DNA of 64,000 nucleotides. Source: an uncultured Prevotella sp. (GTDB lineage: Bacteria; Bacteroidota; Bacteroidia; Bacteroidales; Bacteroidaceae). Numbering within the stretch: the first letter of the stretch is position 1; each line of letters opens with the position of its first letter. The stretch spans positions 1 through 64,000 of the forward strand of contig CAKQMS010000001.1 of NCBI GenBank assembly GCA_934254985.1, read 5' to 3'. Below, one piece after another: positions 36,942-45,812 of this stretch. The translations under genes and the position numbers were made by a program. The notes under the pieces are model-generated. The model was given only the letters and a program-made list of their open reading frames with translations. It did not search any database and was not told the DNA's origin.

Positions 36942-37958
36942 ATGAAGAATTTGGATTGGGAAAAGTTGTCATTTGGCTATATGCCAACCGACTACAACGT
37001 ACGTTGCTACTATCGTGATGGCAAATGGGGCGAAATAGAAGTTTGCTCCGACGAGTACATCAAACTGCACATGGCTGCCACCTCGCTCCACTATGGTCAG
37101 GAGGCTTTCGAGGGTCTTAAGGCATACCGTTGTCCAGACGGCAAAGTGCGTGTGTTCCGTATGGAAGAGAATGCTGCACGTTTGCAGAGCACCTGCCGTG
37201 GCATCATGATGCCTGAGGTTCCTACAGAACTTTTCTGCGAAATGGTAAAGAAAGTGGTACGTCTCAACCAGGAGTACATCCCTACTTATGAGAGCGGAGC
37301 TACACTATATGTTCGTCCATTGCTTATTGGTACAAGCGCACAGGTAGGCGTTCACCCAGCTAACGAATATCTATTCCTCATCTTCGTAACTCCAGTGGGT
37401 CCTTACTTCAAGGGTGGTTTCTCAAGCAATCCTTATGTCATCATCCGCGACTTCGACCGTGCAGCACCTCTTGGCACCGGTACCTACAAGGTAGGTGGTA
37501 ACTATGCTGCGAGCCTCAAGGCAAACTCTATAGCTCACGCTAAGGGTTATGCAAGCGAGTTCTACCTCGACTCTAAGGAAAAGAAATACGTTGACGAGTG
37601 TGGTGCTGCCAACTTCTTCGGTATCAAGAACAACACTTACGTCACTCCAAAGTCAACCTCTATACTTCCTTCCATCACCAACAAGAGCCTTATGCAGATT
37701 GCAGAAGACCTCGGCATGAAGGTTGAGCGTCGCCCTGTTCCTGAAGAGGAACTCGATACATTCGAGGAGGCTGGAGCATGTGGTACAGCTGCTGTTATCT
37801 CGCCAATTTCACACCTCGACGATATGGACACTGGCAAGGTCTATAACTTTGGCGACAAGCCAGGTCCTTGGTCAACCAAGCTCTACGAAACTCTCCGTGG
37901 CATCCAGTATGGCACAGTAGAAGACAAGCATGGTTGGACTACCGTGGTCATCGAATAA
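36942..37958 (+). CDS. ilvE: Branched-chain amino acid aminotransferase
   Basis: A 338-aa fold-type IV PLP enzyme. LHYGQEAFEGLKAYRCPDGK, VRPLLIGTSAQVGVHPA and the PLP lysine in GTGTYKVGGNYAAS are visible; YVDECGAANFFGIKNN and EAGACGTAAVISPI follow. It moves the amino group between glutamate and Leu/Ile/Val. A TACTTTTG -7 box at 36891-36898 has only a weak -33 partner. A terminator follows at 37984. Confidence 0.95.
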   Translation: MKNLDWEKLSFGYMPTDYNVRCYYRDGKWGEIEVCSDEYIKLHMAATSLHYGQEAFEGLKAYRCPDGKVRVFRMEENAARLQSTCRGIMMPEVPTELFCEMVKKVVRLNQEYIPTYESGATLYVRPLLIGTSAQVGVHPANEYLFLIFVTPVGPYFKGGFSSNPYVIIRDFDRAAPLGTGTYKVGGNYAASLKANSIAHAKGYASEFYLDSKEKKYVDECGAANFFGIKNNTYVTPKSTSILPSITNKSLMQIAEDLGMKVERRPVPEEELDTFEEAGACGTAAVISPISHLDDMDTGKVYNFGDKPGPWSTKLYETLRGIQYGTVEDKHGWTTVVIE

Positions 37959-37983
37959 TCAATAGGTTTTCTACAATAACTAA

Positions 37984-38017
37984 CAAAGCCACCAAGCATA
38001 ATTGCAAGGTGGCTTTG
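37984..38017 (+). terminator. Rho-independent terminator of ilvE
   Basis: A perfect 10-bp stem CAAAGCCACC with GGTGGCTTTG, a 14-nt loop, and a T-rich tail (TTTCTTTTT). Confidence 0.9.
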
Positions 38018-38050
38018 TTTCTTTTTACTGATACCTGAGTATAGTCCTTT

Positions 38051-38221
38051 TTAGAAGTTTTGATAAACTTTTAAAAGTAAGGAGTCAGATTCAACACTCT
38101 TATCATTCGAAACGTTCATGACGTTTGAAACTTTTCCTACTCTTACGCTATCATCTTTAGCAGATGGAGCTATAATAGAGCATGTGAGCATTATTAAAAG
38201 CGCAAGTAATACTTTATTCAT
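38051..38221 (-). CDS. Putative 56-aa secreted peptide
   Basis: An ATG-initiated frame on the minus strand, in the otherwise empty ilvE-trmB interval. It starts MNKVLLALLIMLTCSIIAPS, a basic residue followed by a hydrophobic stretch with a Cys, then an Ala/Lys boundary and a polar tail rich in Ser, Val and Asp, ending KVYQNF. This looks like a signal peptide or lipoprotein leader with a small mature part. A minus-strand TATCTTTG box (38258-38265) precedes it, with a TTTG 16 nt upstream, shorter spacing than consensus. I do not recognise a family. Confidence 0.5.
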   Translation of the reverse strand: MNKVLLALLIMLTCSIIAPSAKDDSVRVGKVSNVMNVSNDKSVESDSLLLKVYQNF

Positions 38222-38387
38222 ATCTTTACTGAACCCATTTAATAACGATTTGCAGGCGCAAAGATATAGCTTATTTTATTACCAAACAAGTCCATAATGG
38301 TTCACTTGTAAAAACATTTAGTTATAACATCATTACAGTCTATTATCCATGCGTATAATAAGCCTACACAACTTTTCTTTTAAAATA

Positions 38388-38419
38388 TTTGTCGAAGAAG
38401 AAATAAAGGTGTAACTTTG
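38388..38419 (+). promoter_or_regulatory. Promoter of trmB
   Basis: TTTG (38388-38391), 20 nt, TAACTTTG (38412-38419): consensus match. It overlaps the upstream in-frame ATG at 38417, which therefore cannot be used. Confidence 0.8.
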
Positions 38420-38461
38420 CCGACCACAAGAGATTTACACCTTATCTATATATTTTATTGC

Positions 38462-39262
38462 ATGGGAAAAGGAAAATTAGCTAAATTCGCAGAGATGGAA
38501 ACGTTCAACAACGTGTTCCAATATCCATATTCAGTTATAGACAACGTGCCTTTCGAAATGAAAGGTAAATGGCGTGAAGAATTCTTCAAAAACGATAATC
38601 CTATAGTTCTTGAGCTTGGCTGCGGCAAAGGAGAATATGCTGTAGGCATGGCACGAATGTTTCCTAATATCAACTTCATCGGAGTAGATATCAAGGGCGC
38701 ACGCATGTGGACAGGTGCCAAGGCTGCTATCGAAGAGGGATTGCCTAATGTGGCTTTCCTCAGAACAAATATCGAGATTATTGATCGCTTCTTCGCAGAT
38801 GGCGAGGTGCAGGAAATATGGCTCACATTCAGTGACCCACAGATGAAGAACGAGCGCAAACGTCTTACTTCCACTTACTTCATGGAGAGATACAGACGAT
38901 TCTTGGTAGATGGTGGCTTGATACACCTAAAAACTGACTCTAACTTCTTGTTCACCTACACCAAGGAAATGGTGAAAGAGAATAAGCTGGAAGTAGAAAT
39001 GTGTACCGACGACCTTTATCATGCCACCGACCTCGACGAGGGCACAAAGAGCATATTGGGCATCAGAACCTACTACGAGTCAATGTGGCTTGAGCGTGGT
39101 TTAAACATCAAATACATAAAGTTCAAGCTTCCTAAGGAAGGTACTCTAAAAGAGCCTGACGTAGAAATTGAATATGACGACTATCGTAGCTATCATCGTG
39201 AAGGCCGTAGCGGAAAGATTAAGAAGAATCAGGAACCTAAAACAAAGAAAATACAGCTATAA
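38462..39262 (+). CDS. trmB: tRNA (guanine46-N7)-methyltransferase
   Basis: 266 aa from ATG 38462. The start is set by the promoter at 38388-38419. SAM-binding motif [53 protein letters not shown] and [16 protein letters not shown] are the TrmB landmarks (PKKRH-like in most species, here QMKNERKR). It methylates G46 of tRNA. The C-terminus has a Lys-rich tail of about 25 residues. A strong terminator follows within 10 bp. Confidence 0.93.
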   Translation: MGKGKLAKFAEMETFNNVFQYPYSVIDNVPFEMKGKWREEFFKNDNPIVLELGCGKGEYAVGMARMFPNINFIGVDIKGARMWTGAKAAIEEGLPNVAFLRTNIEIIDRFFADGEVQEIWLTFSDPQMKNERKRLTSTYFMERYRRFLVDGGLIHLKTDSNFLFTYTKEMVKENKLEVEMCTDDLYHATDLDEGTKSILGIRTYYESMWLERGLNIKYIKFKLPKEGTLKEPDVEIEYDDYRSYHREGRSGKIKKNQEPKTKKIQL

Positions 39263-39267
39263 AAAAT

Positions 39268-39301
39268 AAAAGAGAGCATCCTATCACGGATGCTCTCTTT
39301 T
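39268..39301 (+). terminator. Rho-independent terminator of trmB
   Basis: A perfect 14-bp stem AAAAGAGAGCATCC with its complement, 6-nt loop, followed by T-rich sequence. Confidence 0.92.
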
Positions 39302-39355
39302 ATGTTATTTATACTTTAGTAAAGTCGAAATTAGACACATCTAATGATACTTTGC

Positions 39356-39397
39356 AAAGTAATACGTAATACTTGGGCAAGTATCACGTAATACTTT
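39356..39397. terminator. Hairpin downstream of the OPT gene
   Basis: A 20-bp near-perfect stem (AAAGTAATACGTAATACTTG against CAAGTATCACGTAATACTTT) with a GG loop, followed on the plus strand by a T run. It lies between trmB and the convergent OPT gene. The arms are built from GTAATAC units. Confidence 0.6.
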
Positions 39398-39438
39398 TTT
39401 CGCCATCTTTTCCGTATAATCTATTTCTTAGTTACAAT

Positions 39439-41424
39439 CTATTTCTTAGATGCACGAATGAAATATGCTATCAAGAGGATGTAGGCTACGAGAGAGCATA
39501 CCTCTGAGAGTGGATTTGCCCACCAAGTGTCGGCAATAGAGAATTCCACACCACCAAACTTCAGCAATGCACTAACTACTCCCATCAAAGCACCACCAGC
39601 AATAAAGCCGCTTGCGATGAGTGTACCCTTTTCGCCACGCTCGTTGTTAACCTTTGCATCCTTGCTACGTGAGGTCACATACCAGTTTACAGCACCACCT
39701 ACTACCAATGGCACATTCAACTCTAAAGGAATAAACATACCCAAGGCAAATGCCAAAGCAGGAATCTTCAACCATGTAAGGATGATGGCAAGCAAAGCAC
39801 CGATGCCATACAATATCCAAGGAGCGCCTACGCCATTCATCAAAGGATCGATTACTGCAGCCATAGCGTTAGCCTGTGGTGCAGAAAGAGCGCCTGAAGC
39901 AAAACCATAGGTTTCGTTCAATAGCATCATCACACCTCCAACGGTGAGTGCGCTGACGAGGGTGCCAAGGAATTTCCACGACTCTTGTTTCTTTGGTGTA
40001 GTACCAAGCCAATAGCCCACCTTAAGGTCTGTGATGAAAGCTCCTGCCATAGAAAGTGCAGTACAAACTACACCACCCATAATCAAAGCTGCAAGCATGC
40101 CGCCAGTACCCTTCAAGCCTACTGCCACCATCACTACCGAAGCAAGGATAAGGGTCATAAGGGTCATACCAGATACAGGGTTTGAACCAACTATAGCGAT
40201 GGCATTAGCAGCCACAGTAGTGAAGAGGAATGCTATAACCGTGATGAGCAAAATGCCAACAACGGCAAACAACAAGTTGCCCTCGAGAACACCAAACCAG
40301 AAGAACAAGAAGGTGATGAGGATGGTAACTACAGAACCAATAGCGATGAGCTTGAAAGAGATGTCGAGCTGAGTGCGCTTAGGTTTCTCTACATCTGCAC
40401 TCTTGCCTTTAATCTCTGTAGCTGCCAAAGAAACAGCACTCTTGATGATGCCCCAACTCTTGATGATACCGATGATACCAGCCATAGCGATACCGCCGAT
40501 ACCGATGCTGCGAGCATAAGCGCGGAAGATTTCTTCTGGCGACATGGCACCTACCGTCTTGACGATAGTTGGATCCCAAGCGTTGAGCACCTGGTCGCTA
40601 AAGATAACAGCCATACCAGGAACAATGAGCCACCACACAGCCAAAGAGCCGAGAGTGATATAGAGTGCATACTTCAAGCCTACGATATATCCAAGACCAA
40701 GCACGGCTGCGCCTGTATTAATCTTGAAAACGAGCTTTGCCTTGTCAGCAAGGTCAACGCCCCATCCTACCACACGCGATGTGAAATTCTCGTTCCACCA
40801 TCCTGCAGAGCTAACTATGAAGTCGTAGAGACCACCCACAAGTCCTGCCAAAAGCAAAGGTTTTGCTTGGTCGCCACCCTTAGCTCCCGACACCAGCACC
40901 TGAGTGGTGGCAGTAGCCTCAGGGAAAGGATACTTGCCGTGCATATCGCTAACAAAATACTTACGGAAAGGTATCAAAAACAAGATACCAAGAACACCAC
41001 CAAGGGCTGAAGCCATGAATATCTTGAAGAATGATGTTGTCATCTCAGGATATTTTGCCTGCAAAATATAGATGGCAGGCAAGGTGAAGATAGCACCTGC
41101 TACCACGGCACCCGAACAAGCACCGATACTCTGAATGATGACATTCTCGCCAAGAGCCTTAGAACGTTTTGTTGCTGTGCTCACACCTACTGCAATGATG
41201 GCAATAGGGATAGCAGCTTCAAACACCTGACCCACCTTCAAGCCTAAATAGGCTGCGGCTGCCGAGAATAACATAGCCATCACGATACCCCAAGTAACCG
41301 ACCATGCGTTTACCTCAGGATATGAAACCTCTGGCTTCATAATAGGAGTGTACTCTTCGCCTGGCGAGAGCTCACGGAATGCATTTTCGGGCAATTGCAT
41401 CTGCCCTTCGTTTTGTTCTTTCAT
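39439..41424 (-). CDS. OPT family oligopeptide transporter
   Basis: A 661-aa protein with about 14-16 membrane helices. EVNAWSVTWGIVMAMLFSAA, AYLGLKVGQVFEAAIPIAII, SGAVVAGAIFTLPAIYIL and GKYPFPEATATTQVLVSGAKGG-like GKYPFPEATATTQV match the OPT superfamily (bacterial OPT/EspB-like branch). Expected to take up oligopeptides or metal-peptide complexes by proton symport. It is monocistronic: its own promoter lies upstream and hairpins lie downstream. Confidence 0.93.
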   Translation of the reverse strand: MKEQNEGQMQLPENAFRELSPGEEYTPIMKPEVSYPEVNAWSVTWGIVMAMLFSAAAAYLGLKVGQVFEAAIPIAIIAVGVSTATKRSKALGENVIIQSIGACSGAVVAGAIFTLPAIYILQAKYPEMTTSFFKIFMASALGGVLGILFLIPFRKYFVSDMHGKYPFPEATATTQVLVSGAKGGDQAKPLLLAGLVGGLYDFIVSSAGWWNENFTSRVVGWGVDLADKAKLVFKINTGAAVLGLGYIVGLKYALYITLGSLAVWWLIVPGMAVIFSDQVLNAWDPTIVKTVGAMSPEEIFRAYARSIGIGGIAMAGIIGIIKSWGIIKSAVSLAATEIKGKSADVEKPKRTQLDISFKLIAIGSVVTILITFLFFWFGVLEGNLLFAVVGILLITVIAFLFTTVAANAIAIVGSNPVSGMTLMTLILASVVMVAVGLKGTGGMLAALIMGGVVCTALSMAGAFITDLKVGYWLGTTPKKQESWKFLGTLVSALTVGGVMMLLNETYGFASGALSAPQANAMAAVIDPLMNGVGAPWILYGIGALLAIILTWLKIPALAFALGMFIPLELNVPLVVGGAVNWYVTSRSKDAKVNNERGEKGTLIASGFIAGGALMGVVSALLKFGGVEFSIADTWWANPLSEVCSLVAYILLIAYFIRASKK

Positions 41425-41488
41425 TGTCTTTATATAATATAATTATTTTGTTTCTTGAATGTTATGCAGAGATGCAACTTATCTTCTG

Positions 41489-41518
41489 CAAAGTTAACAA
41501 AATAATTCTTTCTACAAA
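41489..41518 (-). promoter_or_regulatory. Promoter of the OPT transporter gene
   Basis: Minus strand: TTTG (41515-41518), 18 nt, TAACTTTG (41489-41496). Transcription would start about 60 nt upstream of the OPT start codon. Confidence 0.65.
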
Positions 41519-41521
41519 GAC

Positions 41522-41875
41522 TTAAGCGTCAAGATTTTCCTTTATCAACCACAACGAGCCATAGAGCACGGCGCATATCGTCGCCAAGAGCATCAATGGC
41601 GACACGCCACTAAGGTCGATAGAAATAAGATACGACATGATATTGGCAAACATATTTTGCCAAACAGCACGAAGAGAGGCTATGCCGCCGCATGTCAAGA
41701 ACAACACTACGCCCAAGCATATGCACACTATCTGCCAGATGATATATGGGCGTGCCGACTGCTGCTGCGGTATGCGCTGCATCACCTTTTCAGAAAACCC
41801 GTTGTCGGCTATCTGTTGCTTATGCTGGTCGAAGAATTGCTTCAACAATATATCATCTTTATTTTTCATATCCAT
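41522..41875 (-). CDS. DUF5056-like membrane protein, partner of the ECF sigma factor
   Basis: A 117-aa protein: a cytoplasmic helix (KNKDDILLKQFFDQHKQQIA, NGFSEKVMQRIP) followed by two or three membrane helices. It overlaps the sigma-factor gene by 17 bp. That layout matches the DUF5056 proteins that follow ECF sigma factors in Bacteroidetes. It may act as an anti-sigma factor, with the N-terminal helix holding the sigma factor at the membrane; this is inference. Confidence 0.75.
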   Translation of the reverse strand: MDMKNKDDILLKQFFDQHKQQIADNGFSEKVMQRIPQQQSARPYIIWQIVCICLGVVLFLTCGGIASLRAVWQNMFANIMSYLISIDLSGVSPLMLLATICAVLYGSLWLIKENLDA

Positions 41876-42398
41876 TTTGTCTTAAAAAGGTTGAGAGTTT
41901 TTGTTTGCCTCTAAACAGGTGAGATTTCACGGTTCCTTGCGCCATGCCCGTTATCTCTACTATTCTGTCTATAGGCTCACCTTCGATAATCTGAAGTGTT
42001 ATACATGTACGCTCATTTTCTGAGAGCAATGCCAAAGCATGATAGATATCCATACGCTCGGTGTCGTTGGCTATAGGACCACTCTTGCTCATAGCCTCCG
42101 CACCATCCACATCAGCGGCAGGATGTTGCCGCCTTGTGTAGTCGTAGAACACATTATAGGCTATGCGAAACAACCAAGTGGAGAATCGCGAACGAGCCTG
42201 ATACTGGTGCAAACAAGTGTATGCCTTTATGAATGTGTCTTGTGCCAAGTCGTCGCTCAATGGCTCGTTGCCCAACGTCTGGTTCAAGAAGAACCGTCGG
42301 ATGGGCTGCTGATACTTCACGACAAGGCTATCGAAAGCCTTATTGTCGTGAAGCATACGCACACGCGTAACGAGCATTATATCATTGACGAGAGACAT
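41859..42398 (-). CDS. ECF-type RNA polymerase sigma factor
   Basis: A 179-aa sigma-70 family protein with region 2 (FDSLVVKYQQPIRRFFLNQT, DDLAQDTFIKAYTCLHQYQA, FSTWLFRIAYNVFYDYTRRQ) and region 4 (LSENERTCITLQIIEGEPID, MAQGTVKSHLFRGKQKLSTF). No region 3 and no C-terminal extension, so it is a standard ECF factor. It is coupled to the DUF5056-like gene downstream and separated from a membrane-protein gene upstream by a 7-bp repeat array. Confidence 0.93.
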   Translation of the reverse strand: MSLVNDIMLVTRVRMLHDNKAFDSLVVKYQQPIRRFFLNQTLGNEPLSDDLAQDTFIKAYTCLHQYQARSRFSTWLFRIAYNVFYDYTRRQHPAADVDGAEAMSKSGPIANDTERMDIYHALALLSENERTCITLQIIEGEPIDRIVEITGMAQGTVKSHLFRGKQKLSTFLRQNGYEK

Positions 42399-42401
42399 GG
42401 T

Positions 42402-42443
42402 AGTGTTTAGTGTTTAGTGTTTAGTGTGTAATGTTTAATGTTT
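42402..42443. repeat. 7-bp tandem repeat before the ECF sigma gene
   Basis: Six 7-bp units (AGTGTTT x3, AGTGTGT, AATGTTT x2), filling the gap between the stop codon of the upstream membrane-protein gene and the sigma-factor start. The stop codon overlaps the array edge. Same unit family as 13847-13888 and 45221-45304. Confidence 0.85.
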
Positions 42444-43164
42444 AATTTTCGTCGTTGTTTATATTGTTGTTTTTCGACTGCTTACGCGAAATAACAATCT
42501 GTCCTATGCCATAACAAGCCACGAGGAAACCGATACCTACGAGGGCTGTGGATTTTATTAGCATACCCATAATTACCAAGCCAACGCCAATAGAAGTATT
42601 CTTCACACCCTTTGCCCAATAGTCGATAGGAGCAGGAGCTTTAGACGCAGGAGCCGCTGTTGGCTGAGAGTGAGGTATTGCTGTAGAGTTAACTGCAGAG
42701 TTATCTGTAGTATTGTCAGCAGTCTCATTTCTTGCTACGTCATCATTATGTCGCTTTATAAACCATCTCACAATAAGGGCAAGCAAGACAAGAGGCAAAA
42801 GCATAATTGCGAAAGCTAACACCAAGATCAAGAGAATTATCACTATGCCCCATATGCCAAAACTAAAAATCTGTGACATTAATTTAAAAGGAATATCTCT
42901 GACGTTCTCTTCCCAATCGTCGTCGTCCATATCGTAGGTATAAGTGGCGTTGGTCGACGTGGTGTCTACATCTGCTACTGCCGAGGTAGTATCCGAGAAT
43001 GCTTCAATGGCATTTGCAGAGTCTGCTTTCTGGGTAGCCTTATTATCTACTTTTGTTGTTGTGGTTGTCGCTCCTGGATGATGGCGATGACGCTGAGCAT
43101 CGGTAGGCAAAGAGAGACAAAGCATCAGGGATGCAATAACGGTGATGATGATTGAATGTTTCAT
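42442..43164 (-). CDS. Membrane protein of the ECF sigma locus (DUF6249-like)
   Basis: A 240-aa protein with a signal peptide (HSIIITVIASLMLCLSLPTDA), an acidic/Thr-rich periplasmic stretch (about 25-85), and a strong helix (about 100-130, IWGIVIILLILVLAFAIMLL). Two further hydrophobic segments lie near the C-terminus (IGVGLVIMGMLIKSTALVGI). I think it belongs to the DUF6249 group. It may sense envelope state for the sigma factor downstream; that is inference from position. Confidence 0.65.
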   Translation of the reverse strand: MKHSIIITVIASLMLCLSLPTDAQRHRHHPGATTTTTKVDNKATQKADSANAIEAFSDTTSAVADVDTTSTNATYTYDMDDDDWEENVRDIPFKLMSQIFSFGIWGIVIILLILVLAFAIMLLPLVLLALIVRWFIKRHNDDVARNETADNTTDNSAVNSTAIPHSQPTAAPASKAPAPIDYWAKGVKNTSIGVGLVIMGMLIKSTALVGIGFLVACYGIGQIVISRKQSKNNNINNDEN

Positions 43165-43221
43165 TGCTATACTGTTGTTTTAGTTATTTTTTATACGTTT
43201 GACGAAGTGGATGCTCATTTA

Positions 43222-43253
43222 GTTGCAAATATACGAAAAAAAAACTATTTTTG
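43222..43253 (+). promoter_or_regulatory. Promoter of the rRNA methyltransferase/folA pair
   Basis: GTTG (43222-43225), 20 nt, TATTTTTG (43246-43253). The -7 box matches consensus; the -33 has one mismatch. It supports the ATG at 43276. Confidence 0.6.
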
Positions 43254-43275
43254 CATACAAATTAATATACGCACC

Positions 43276-44550
43276 ATGACATTACCAAAAGACTTTGAAC
43301 TATACACCCGCAATCTGATGGGTGAAAAGCTATACGAGGCTTTCAACCAAGGACTTTCCGAAGAGGCTCCTACAAGCATCCGCATAAACCCTTTCAAGGT
43401 TGATGCCGACAACATCATTATTGGCAACGGCAACGAGCTTGTGCCATGGTGCAAATATGGTCATTATCTCAGCGGTCGTCCTCCGTTCACCTTCGACCCT
43501 ATGCTTCATTCTGGTGCCTACTATGTGCAGGAGGCATCGTCGATGTTCATCGACCATGTCGTCCGTCAGACCTTCGGCTCAGAGCCTATGAATGTTCTCG
43601 ACCTCTGTGCTGCTCCTGGTGGCAAGTCTACTTGCGCCATGTCGGCATTGCCTGAAGGAAGCATGCTTTTCAGCAACGAGCCTATCCGCCCTCGTGCCAT
43701 GGTGTTGGCTGAAAACATCACTAAGTTTGGCAAAGACAATATGGTGGTCACCAACAACTATCCTGCCGACTACAAGAAAGCAAAGATGGTGTTTGATGCC
43801 ATCATTGCTGATGTGCCATGCTCGGGCGAGGGAATGTTTCGCAAAGACGAGGGGGCGATAGCTGAATGGAGTACCGACAATGTGGAGAAATGCCGCAACT
43901 TGCAGCGTGAGATTGTTACTGATATATGGAGTTGTCTGAAGCCTGGTGGCATCATGGTGTATTCCACTTGTACATTCAATGCCCACGAGGATGAGGAGAA
44001 TGCGGAGTGGATAGCTAAAGAGCTGGGTGCCGACTTTATCGAGGTGGAAACGGCTAAGGAATGGAACATCACTCCTGCTTTATGTGGCAACCTTCCTGCC
44101 TATCGCTTCATCCCAGGCATATCAAAGGGCGAGGGTCTCTTCATGACAATTCTTCGCAAACATGGCGACGCCGGCAAGGCTGACAGCCAAAAGGATTTGC
44201 TGAAAGCGGCTGAGAAACGACTAAAGATTATTGCCAACGGCATAAAAGCGCCTGAGATAAAGGGCAAGCAGATCATCCCTGACCATAGCGAGGCTATGAG
44301 CATCATGAGGGATAAGGCTAAATATCCTGCTATAGACATCGACTATGCTCAGGCTATTGCATATCTTCGTCACGAGGCTATCACGCTCGATGCTGCTGCT
44401 CCTCGTGGCATAGTGTTGCTAACCTACAAGGATGTGCCTCTTGGCTTTGCTAAAAACTTAGGCACCAGGGCAAACAACCTCTATCCTCAAGAATGGAGAA
44501 TTAAGAGCACTCACATCCCTGCCGACTTTAGCGATATCATATCATGGTAA
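43276..44550 (+). CDS. RsmF/RsmB-type RNA cytosine-C5 methyltransferase
   Basis: 424 aa from ATG 43276. AYYVQEASSMFIDHVVRQTF, NVLDLCAAPGGKSTCAMSAL (motif I), IIADVPCSGEGMFRKDEGAI (motif IV Cys) and MVYSTCTFNAHEDEENAEWI (motif VI catalytic Cys) are all present. A C-terminal PUA-like domain follows (ALCGNLPAYRFIPG and beyond). It methylates cytosine in rRNA or tRNA. The closest relative by layout is RsmF, but the target cannot be assigned by eye. It overlaps folA by 7 bp. Confidence 0.9.
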   Translation: MTLPKDFELYTRNLMGEKLYEAFNQGLSEEAPTSIRINPFKVDADNIIIGNGNELVPWCKYGHYLSGRPPFTFDPMLHSGAYYVQEASSMFIDHVVRQTFGSEPMNVLDLCAAPGGKSTCAMSALPEGSMLFSNEPIRPRAMVLAENITKFGKDNMVVTNNYPADYKKAKMVFDAIIADVPCSGEGMFRKDEGAIAEWSTDNVEKCRNLQREIVTDIWSCLKPGGIMVYSTCTFNAHEDEENAEWIAKELGADFIEVETAKEWNITPALCGNLPAYRFIPGISKGEGLFMTILRKHGDAGKADSQKDLLKAAEKRLKIIANGIKAPEIKGKQIIPDHSEAMSIMRDKAKYPAIDIDYAQAIAYLRHEAITLDAAAPRGIVLLTYKDVPLGFAKNLGTRANNLYPQEWRIKSTHIPADFSDIISW

Positions 44551-45047
44551 AGATAAATATCATAGCTGCCATCGACAACAATAGGGCTATAGGCTATCAA
44601 AACAAGCTGCTGTTTCATATCGATGAGGATATGAAGCATTTCAAGCAGCTCACCACGGGTCACACCATAGTGATGGGTCGTCGCACCTTCGAGTCGTTAC
44701 CGAATGGTGCCCTACCCCATAGGCGCAATATTGTGGTTAGCACTACTATGAAACAAAGGGAGCTATTAGATGGCTACTCCTATCATAAGCAGCAGGGAAT
44801 AGAGGTATTCTCAAGTCTCACCGAAGCCTTGGCTGCATGTGCCAACGAAGATGACATATATATAATAGGTGGCGAAAAGATATATCAGCAGGCCATCGCC
44901 TTTGCCCATCGCCTCTACCTCACCATCATCGATGCCTCTGCACCTCATGCCGACGCATGGTTTCCCCCCTTCGATGGTTGGCTGTTGAAAGAAGATTCTC
45001 CTCGCCAAGGCTATTCCTTCAGAGTTTATGAAAGGGTAAAAAAGTAA
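44544..45047 (+). CDS. folA: Dihydrofolate reductase
   Basis: A 167-aa DHFR. INIIAAIDNNRAIGYQNKLL, DMKHFKQLTTGHTIVMGRRT, FESLPNGALPHRRNIVVSTT and DIYIIGGEKIYQQAIAFAHR are diagnostic. It reduces dihydrofolate to tetrahydrofolate with NADPH. Its last codons (ERVKK) and stop lie inside a long 8-bp tandem repeat, so repeat slippage would alter the C-terminus. Confidence 0.95.
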   Translation: MVKINIIAAIDNNRAIGYQNKLLFHIDEDMKHFKQLTTGHTIVMGRRTFESLPNGALPHRRNIVVSTTMKQRELLDGYSYHKQQGIEVFSSLTEALAACANEDDIYIIGGEKIYQQAIAFAHRLYLTIIDASAPHADAWFPPFDGWLLKEDSPRQGYSFRVYERVKK

Positions 45048-45130
45048 AAAAGTAAAAAGGTAAAAAGGTAAAAGGGTAAAAAAGTAAAAAGGTAAAAAGG
45101 TAAAAAGGTAAAAGGCTAAAAAGTAAAAAG
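45034..45130 (+). repeat. 8-bp tandem repeat (GTAAAAAG)n at the folA stop
   Basis: About eleven units of GTAAAAAG/GTAAAAGG, beginning inside the last codons of folA and running into a terminator. The same unit appears in gene-sense orientation at the tatD stop (48340-48438). Confidence 0.9.
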
Positions 45131-45170
45131 AGGGTGTACCAAAGTCATCATGCTTTGATACACCCTCTTT
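45127..45170 (+). terminator. Terminator of folA
   Basis: An 18-bp stem with one mismatch (AAAGAGGGTGTACCAAAG against CTTTGATACACCCTCTTT), 8-nt loop. It sits at the end of the 8-bp repeat array and shares the GAGGGTGT motif with 28801. Confidence 0.9.
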
Positions 45171-45220
45171 CTATATTATTGTTTGTGCATCTGTCTTGAG
45201 TTATAGTATATAAAAATACA

Positions 45221-45304
45221 CACTAAACATTAAACATTAAACACTAAACATTAAACATTACACATTAAACACTACACATTACACATTAAACATTACACAC
45301 TAAA
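45221..45304. repeat. 7-bp tandem repeat at the Lrp-family gene stop
   Basis: Twelve 7-bp units of consensus CAYTAMA (mostly CATTAAA/CACTAAA). The stop codon of the Lrp-type gene (45300-45302, minus) is inside the last unit. Largest of three arrays of this unit. Confidence 0.9.
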
Positions 45305-45812
45305 CATTCTCCGGCTCTTCATTTTCGTCATCATCGTCGTCGTCATCTGCAAGATAGTCAGGAATAGGAATCTGACGATCGATAACAGCATTAAACGATA
45401 CGATAGTTTCGCTACGAGAAAGACCTAATGGCTGTAGCTTATCGTGGATGATGTTGAGCAAATGGTGGTTGTTGAGAGCATAGATTTTCACAAACATGTC
45501 GTAGCCACCAGTAGTATAGTGGCATTCCACCACCTCTGGTATCTGCTTCAATTTCTCTACCACACTATCAAAATGTGAAGGGTCTTTAAGATAAAGACCA
45601 ACATACGCACATGTTTCGTAACCTATCTTCTCAGGATTGATTACAAACTGCGAACCAAGCAGAATACCTGCGCTAACAAGTTTCTGTATACGCTGATGGA
45701 TAGCAGCACCACTAACGTTGCATGCTCGTGCCACCTCAAGGAAAGGAACGCGTGCATCTTGTGCTATCATTCCAAGAATCTTCTTGTCGAGAGAGTCTAA
45801 ACGATGTGACAT
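45300..45812 (-). CDS. Lrp/AsnC family transcriptional regulator
   Basis: A 170-aa protein: N-terminal winged helix-turn-helix (SLDKKILGMIAQDARVPFLE, VARACNVSGAAIHQRIQKLV), then the RAM/ASNC ligand-binding domain (CAYVGLYLKDPSHFDSVVEK, EVVECHYTTGGYDMFVKIYA). The C-terminus is an Asp/Glu run (DDDDDDENEEPENV), uncommon in Lrp proteins. It probably senses an amino acid and regulates metabolism. Target genes cannot be read here. Confidence 0.93.
   Translation of the reverse strand: MSHRLDSLDKKILGMIAQDARVPFLEVARACNVSGAAIHQRIQKLVSAGILLGSQFVINPEKIGYETCAYVGLYLKDPSHFDSVVEKLKQIPEVVECHYTTGGYDMFVKIYALNNHHLLNIIHDKLQPLGLSRSETIVSFNAVIDRQIPIPDYLADDDDDDDENEEPENV

Noticed and set aside
45034..45130. Sequencing or assembly artefact in the 8-bp repeats
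   Set aside because: The units vary in sequence, the same unit appears at two places in gene-sense orientation, and both arrays end at sensible features.
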